Of a stretch of 63,653 nucleotides of DNA, positions 60,820 to 63,653 are shown piece after piece. The DNA comes from Chloroflexota bacterium (GTDB lineage Bacteria > Chloroflexota > Dehalococcoidia > Lucifugimonadales > Australimonadaceae): positions 1 to 63,653 of the forward strand of contig VXQP01000020.1 of assembly GCA_009838965.1 (NCBI GenBank). Direction: 5' to 3'. The notes beneath the pieces are model-generated. The model saw only the letters and a program-made list of their open reading frames with translations. It had not been told where the DNA came from and ran no database searches. A program made the translations under genes and the position numbers. Numbering within the stretch: the stretch's first letter is position 1; every line of letters begins with the position of its first letter.

Positions 60820-61073
60820 AAGACCTCGCCCTCGCCATCATCCAGGTCCTCCTGCTCGCGATACTCGCGCATGCGCTCCTCTCCTGGCTCATCGTCGCGG
60901 GAGTGCGGAACGACGTGGTCGTGCGCCTCTACCAGAGCATCGGCACCGTGCTCGATCCGCTCTACCGGCCACTCAGGCGGGTCATCCCCATGGCGGGGAT
61001 GCTGGACCTCACACCCCTGGTCGCCATCATCGTGCTCATCATTCTGCAGAGGGCTATCGCCAGCCTCGGTTGA
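60816..61073 (+). CDS. yggT: YggT family membrane protein
   Basis: The 85-residue protein has two hydrophobic helices (LALAIIQVLLLAILAHALLS and LVAIIVLIILQRAIASL). The YggT signature lies between them, LDPLYRPLRRVIPMAGMLDLTP. YggT proteins are associated with cell division and osmotic-stress functions and commonly sit next to proC or ftsZ. It starts at a GTG that overlaps the proC stop, with GGGAGG upstream, so translation is coupled. Confidence 0.92.
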   Translation: MKDLALAIIQVLLLAILAHALLSWLIVAGVRNDVVVRLYQSIGTVLDPLYRPLRRVIPMAGMLDLTPLVAIIVLIILQRAIASLG

Positions 61074-61081
61074 ACTCGTCC

Positions 61082-61087
61082 TATAAT
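61082..61087 (+). promoter_or_regulatory. Consensus -10 box immediately upstream of the degV start
   Basis: A perfect TATAAT is 11 bases before the ATG at 61099. A start site 6-7 bases downstream would leave only a few untranslated bases, suggesting a leaderless transcript. No -35 box is recognisable. Confidence 0.5.
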
Positions 61088-61098
61088 GCCGCTCACTC

Positions 61099-61953
61099 AT
61101 GGCCACAGCCATCGTCTCCGACTCCAGCGTCTCCCTGCCTGCGGACATCACACGCGGGCTCCCGCTGTTCCTCGCGCCGCTCGAGGTCCGCATCGATGGG
61201 CGGGTCTATGCCGATGGCGTGGATATCGTCCCTGCTGAGTTCTACGCGCGCCTGAAGTCGAGCGCCGAACTGCCCACGACCGCCGCCCCATCCCCAGGCG
61301 CCTTCCTGGACGCCATCCGGCGGGCGGGCGAGGCCGCGGACGAGGTTGTCTGCATGACGATATCGTCAGAGTTGAGCGCGGCGCACAGCGCGGCGGCGGA
61401 GGCCGTCCGGCTCGCGGAGACCCAACTCCCGCACCTCAGCGTCACGCTGGTGGACTCGCGGAGCGCAGGCGCAGCGCAAGGCCTTATCGCGCTCGACGCT
61501 GCGCGGTCCGCTGTCTCCGGCGCCTCCATGGACGACGTACTGGCCCGCATGGCGCAGCGCATAGGCGATACCCATTTCATCGGCTACCTGGACACGCTCT
61601 ACTACCTCTGGCGCGGCGGACGCGTGCCGAGGCTCTTCATGTGGATGGGGAGCGTCCTGAACCTCAAGCCGGTCCTGCAACTCTCCGCAGGACGCATCGG
61701 CCTCGTGGAACGCCCCCGTACTGAGACCAAGGCGCTGGCGCGCCTGACCGCCATCGCCGCTGAGCGCACCGCCGGACGCCCCACGCGCGCAGCCGTGATG
61801 CACGCCATGGAGCCGGAGAAGGGGGCGATGCTCGCGGAGCAGCTGCGAGCGCGGCTCCAGATAGAGGAACTGTTCATCACCGAGTTCACGCCCGCCATCG
61901 GCGCGCACACCGGCCCTGGCCTGGTCGGCTGCGCCTTCCATCCGGTGGATTGA
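61099..61953 (+). CDS. DegV family fatty-acid-binding protein
   Basis: The 284-residue protein has the DegV start TAIVSDSSVSLPADITRGL, a PTTAAPSPGAF segment (the Ser/Thr-rich lipid contact) and ISSELSAAHSAA. The family binds a fatty acid in a fold shared with FakB. In Firmicutes, FakB presents fatty acids to the kinase FakA; no FakA gene is seen here. It is presumably cytosolic. A TATAAT box lies just before the ATG and no Shine-Dalgarno site is evident, so translation may be leaderless. It lies between yggT and pepA. Confidence 0.93.
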   Translation: MATAIVSDSSVSLPADITRGLPLFLAPLEVRIDGRVYADGVDIVPAEFYARLKSSAELPTTAAPSPGAFLDAIRRAGEAADEVVCMTISSELSAAHSAAAEAVRLAETQLPHLSVTLVDSRSAGAAQGLIALDAARSAVSGASMDDVLARMAQRIGDTHFIGYLDTLYYLWRGGRVPRLFMWMGSVLNLKPVLQLSAGRIGLVERPRTETKALARLTAIAAERTAGRPTRAAVMHAMEPEKGAMLAEQLRARLQIEELFITEFTPAIGAHTGPGLVGCAFHPVD

Positions 61954-62021
61954 TGACGCCGCATCCACTCCTGTTCCCTGTGATACGCTAACGCGACTCC
62001 CAGCAAGAGAGGCAACGCGAC

Positions 62022-63539
62022 ATGACCACCGTGCGAGTTGAGCAAGGCGACATCACTCAGTCCGACGCAGACGCCATCGTCGTCAACCTGTTCGAGGGAG
62101 TGACGACCCCGGGCGGCGGGACCGGCGCTGTGGATGGCGCGCTGGATGGGGCTATCTCCGCGCTCATCGCGGACAAGGAGATCACCGGCAAGCAGGGCGA
62201 GACCGCCACGATCCACACGTTCGGCAAGCTGCCTGCCAGGCGCGTCGTCATCGCCGGGCTCGGCAAGCGCGAGAGGTTCAACACGGACGTGGTGCGTTCG
62301 GTCTCCGGCGGCGTGGCGCGCCGCCTCCGGCAGTTGGGCGCGAAGCGCGCCGCAGTCATCGCGCACGGCGCAGGCATCGGCGGGCTGGACGCGGGCGATT
62401 CGGCCCAGGCGACGGCGGAGGGCACGCTGCTCGGCCTCTACGAGTTCAAGCGCTACCGCTCCTCGTCCAACGGCAGCGACGACGGCAAGTCGCTCGACGA
62501 CCTTGTCATCGTCGAGCGCGACGAGCACCGCGTGCAGACGCTCGCCGCGGGCGCAGTGAAAGGAACCCTCCTCGCCGAGTGCGCCATCCTCGCACGCGAC
62601 CTCGTCAACGAGCCCGCGAACGTCGTCAATCCCGCGCGCATGGCCGAGGTCGCTACCGACGTGGCGAACGACGCCGGGCTCCCCATCACCGTACTGGGGC
62701 GCGAGGACATGATGGAGCGCGGGATGGGCGCCATACTCGCTGTCACGCAGGGCAGTGCGAACGAACCGCGCCTCATCATCATGGAATACGCGGGTGACCC
62801 TGAGCACCCGGAGAACAACGTCGCCATCGTGGGCAAGGGAATCACGTTCGACTCCGGTGGTATCTCCATCAAGCCGGCGGCCAGCATGTGGGAGATGAAG
62901 GGCGACATGAGCGGCGGCGCGTCGGTCATCGGCGCGATGAAGGGCATCGCCGCGCTGAAGCCGAAGATCAACGTCTTCGGCGTCGTGCCCGCCGTCGAGA
63001 ACATGCCGTCCGGAACGGCGCAGCGCCCCGGCGACATCATCCGGGCGATGAATGGCAAGACGATCGAGGTCGACAACACTGACGCAGAGGGGCGGCTCAT
63101 CCTGGCCGACGCCATCTGCTACATCAAGGAAGTCAAGAAAGCGCGCCGCGTCGTGGACATCGCGACGCTTACCGGCGCGGTCGTCGTCGCGCTGGGGCAC
63201 GTCGCGAGCGGTGTCATGGGCACGTCGCAGGAGCTCGTGGACTCGGTGCTCTCAGCGTCGAAGTCGACGGGCGAGAAGATGTGGCAGTTGCCGCTCTTCG
63301 AGGAGTACAAGCGGCAGAACCGCTCCGACTACGCGGACGTGAAGAACACGGGCGGCCGGCCCGCGGGCAGCATCACCGCGGCGCTCTTCATCGGCGAGTT
63401 CACCGATGGCGTGGAGTGGGCCCACCTGGATATCGCGGGAACGTTCATGTCGGAGCGCGCCGCCGGTCACGTTGTCAAGGGCGCGACGGGCGTTCCCACC
63501 CGCACGCTCGTCCGGCTCGTCGAGGACCTGGCGAACTGA
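62022..63539 (+). CDS. pepA: Leucyl aminopeptidase (M17 family)
   Basis: The 505-residue protein has an N-terminal macro-like domain and a C-terminal catalytic M17 domain. The metal-binding and catalytic motifs are GKGITFDSGGISIKP, MKGDMSGGA, and the signature NTDAEGRLILADA. It releases N-terminal amino acids and works as a cytosolic hexamer. AGAGAGGCAACG precedes the ATG at 62022. It is the last complete gene of the window. Confidence 0.96.
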   Translation: MTTVRVEQGDITQSDADAIVVNLFEGVTTPGGGTGAVDGALDGAISALIADKEITGKQGETATIHTFGKLPARRVVIAGLGKRERFNTDVVRSVSGGVARRLRQLGAKRAAVIAHGAGIGGLDAGDSAQATAEGTLLGLYEFKRYRSSSNGSDDGKSLDDLVIVERDEHRVQTLAAGAVKGTLLAECAILARDLVNEPANVVNPARMAEVATDVANDAGLPITVLGREDMMERGMGAILAVTQGSANEPRLIIMEYAGDPEHPENNVAIVGKGITFDSGGISIKPAASMWEMKGDMSGGASVIGAMKGIAALKPKINVFGVVPAVENMPSGTAQRPGDIIRAMNGKTIEVDNTDAEGRLILADAICYIKEVKKARRVVDIATLTGAVVVALGHVASGVMGTSQELVDSVLSASKSTGEKMWQLPLFEEYKRQNRSDYADVKNTGGRPAGSITAALFIGEFTDGVEWAHLDIAGTFMSERAAGHVVKGATGVPTRTLVRLVEDLAN

Positions 63540-63653
63540 GCAGCCTGGCGGCGCTCGGCGTTCACGTCACTCCGGTCCCCGGCGACCCTCGCCGCCCTCT
63601 CGGTCGGGGCTTCCCTTCCACGGGCCGCAGCTGGCTGACGCGCAGGATCTGCA
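63540..63653. other. Terminal 114 bases after pepA, no supported gene
   Basis: On the minus strand a frame runs from the window edge to a TGA at 63562-63564 (29 codons, ending in a basic, Gly/Pro-rich tail). It could be the 3' end of a convergent gene, but it is too short to call. No hairpin of note is seen. Confidence 0.2.

Noticed and set aside
1-63653. CRISPR array, insertion sequence, prophage or integrase
   Set aside because: I saw no regularly spaced direct repeats, transposase, recombinase or phage genes on either strand.
63562-63653. 3' end of a minus-strand gene at the window edge
   Set aside because: Only 29 codons are visible, with no recognisable motif and no way to test the frame; kept as an uncertain note only.

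Overview
The window is a high-GC bacterial chromosome segment, dense in genes, with no rRNA, CRISPR array or insertion sequence. It most likely comes from an uncultured Chloroflexota of the Dehalococcoidia/SAR202 type. Three things point there: several lipoproteins carry long Pro-Thr linkers after the lipobox; oxygenase, amidohydrolase, UbiD and hydantoinase/oxoprolinase genes are abundant; and rsmH is followed directly by ftsA and ftsZ with none of the usual peptidoglycan genes. The taxonomy is inferred, because no rRNA is present.

Layout. (1) 1-5.9 kb: a lipoprotein tail, an amidohydrolase, a transglutaminase-like protein, a queuosine-precursor transporter (YhhQ type), a ricin-B-like lipoprotein, a GNAT and a TctC-type binding lipoprotein. 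(2) 5.9-12.6 kb: a fused TctA-TctB permease, a ring-hydroxylating dioxygenase (alpha, beta and divergent ferredoxin), an aldo/keto reductase and an amidohydrolase. (3) 12.6-24.1 kb: an orphan peptide-type binding lipoprotein, RidA, a SagB-like double nitroreductase, an NMT1-like protein, a BNR-repeat protein, and a minus-strand run of SDR, isochorismatase-like, HyuA and HyuB. (4) 24.1-36.6 kb: two paralogous modules, each with a Rieske oxygenase, a UbiD decarboxylase and heme-oxygenase-like diiron (HDO) proteins, placed around an iron-type ABC importer that has no local ATPase.

(5) 36.8-48.2 kb is the most unusual part. A seven-gene minus-strand run encodes an alpha/beta hydrolase, a COG2907 FAD oxidoreductase, an LprG/LppX-like lipoprotein, an MFS pump, a Rieske oxygenase of the KshA/DAF-36 (cholesterol 7-desaturase) type, an RND/MMPL exporter and a sterol 24-C-methyltransferase with its SMT_C domain. 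Facing it is a single protein that fuses a GOLPH3/GPP34 phosphoinositide-binding-type domain to a cytochrome P450. I read this as a sterol (or sterol-like lipid) transport and remodelling locus. No squalene epoxidase or oxidosqualene cyclase is present here, so the substrate would have to be imported or made elsewhere.

(6) 48.2-63.6 kb returns to core functions: tRNA-Ala(TGC), a homocysteine methyltransferase/MTHFR fusion, a lactate permease, a small membrane protein, a methyltransferase, a class V aminotransferase, rsmH-ftsA-ftsZ, nrdR, pdxA, proC-yggT, degV and leucyl aminopeptidase. Start codons were chosen from Shine-Dalgarno sites, overlaps and expected domain starts. All family calls come from reading motifs; no database search was run.
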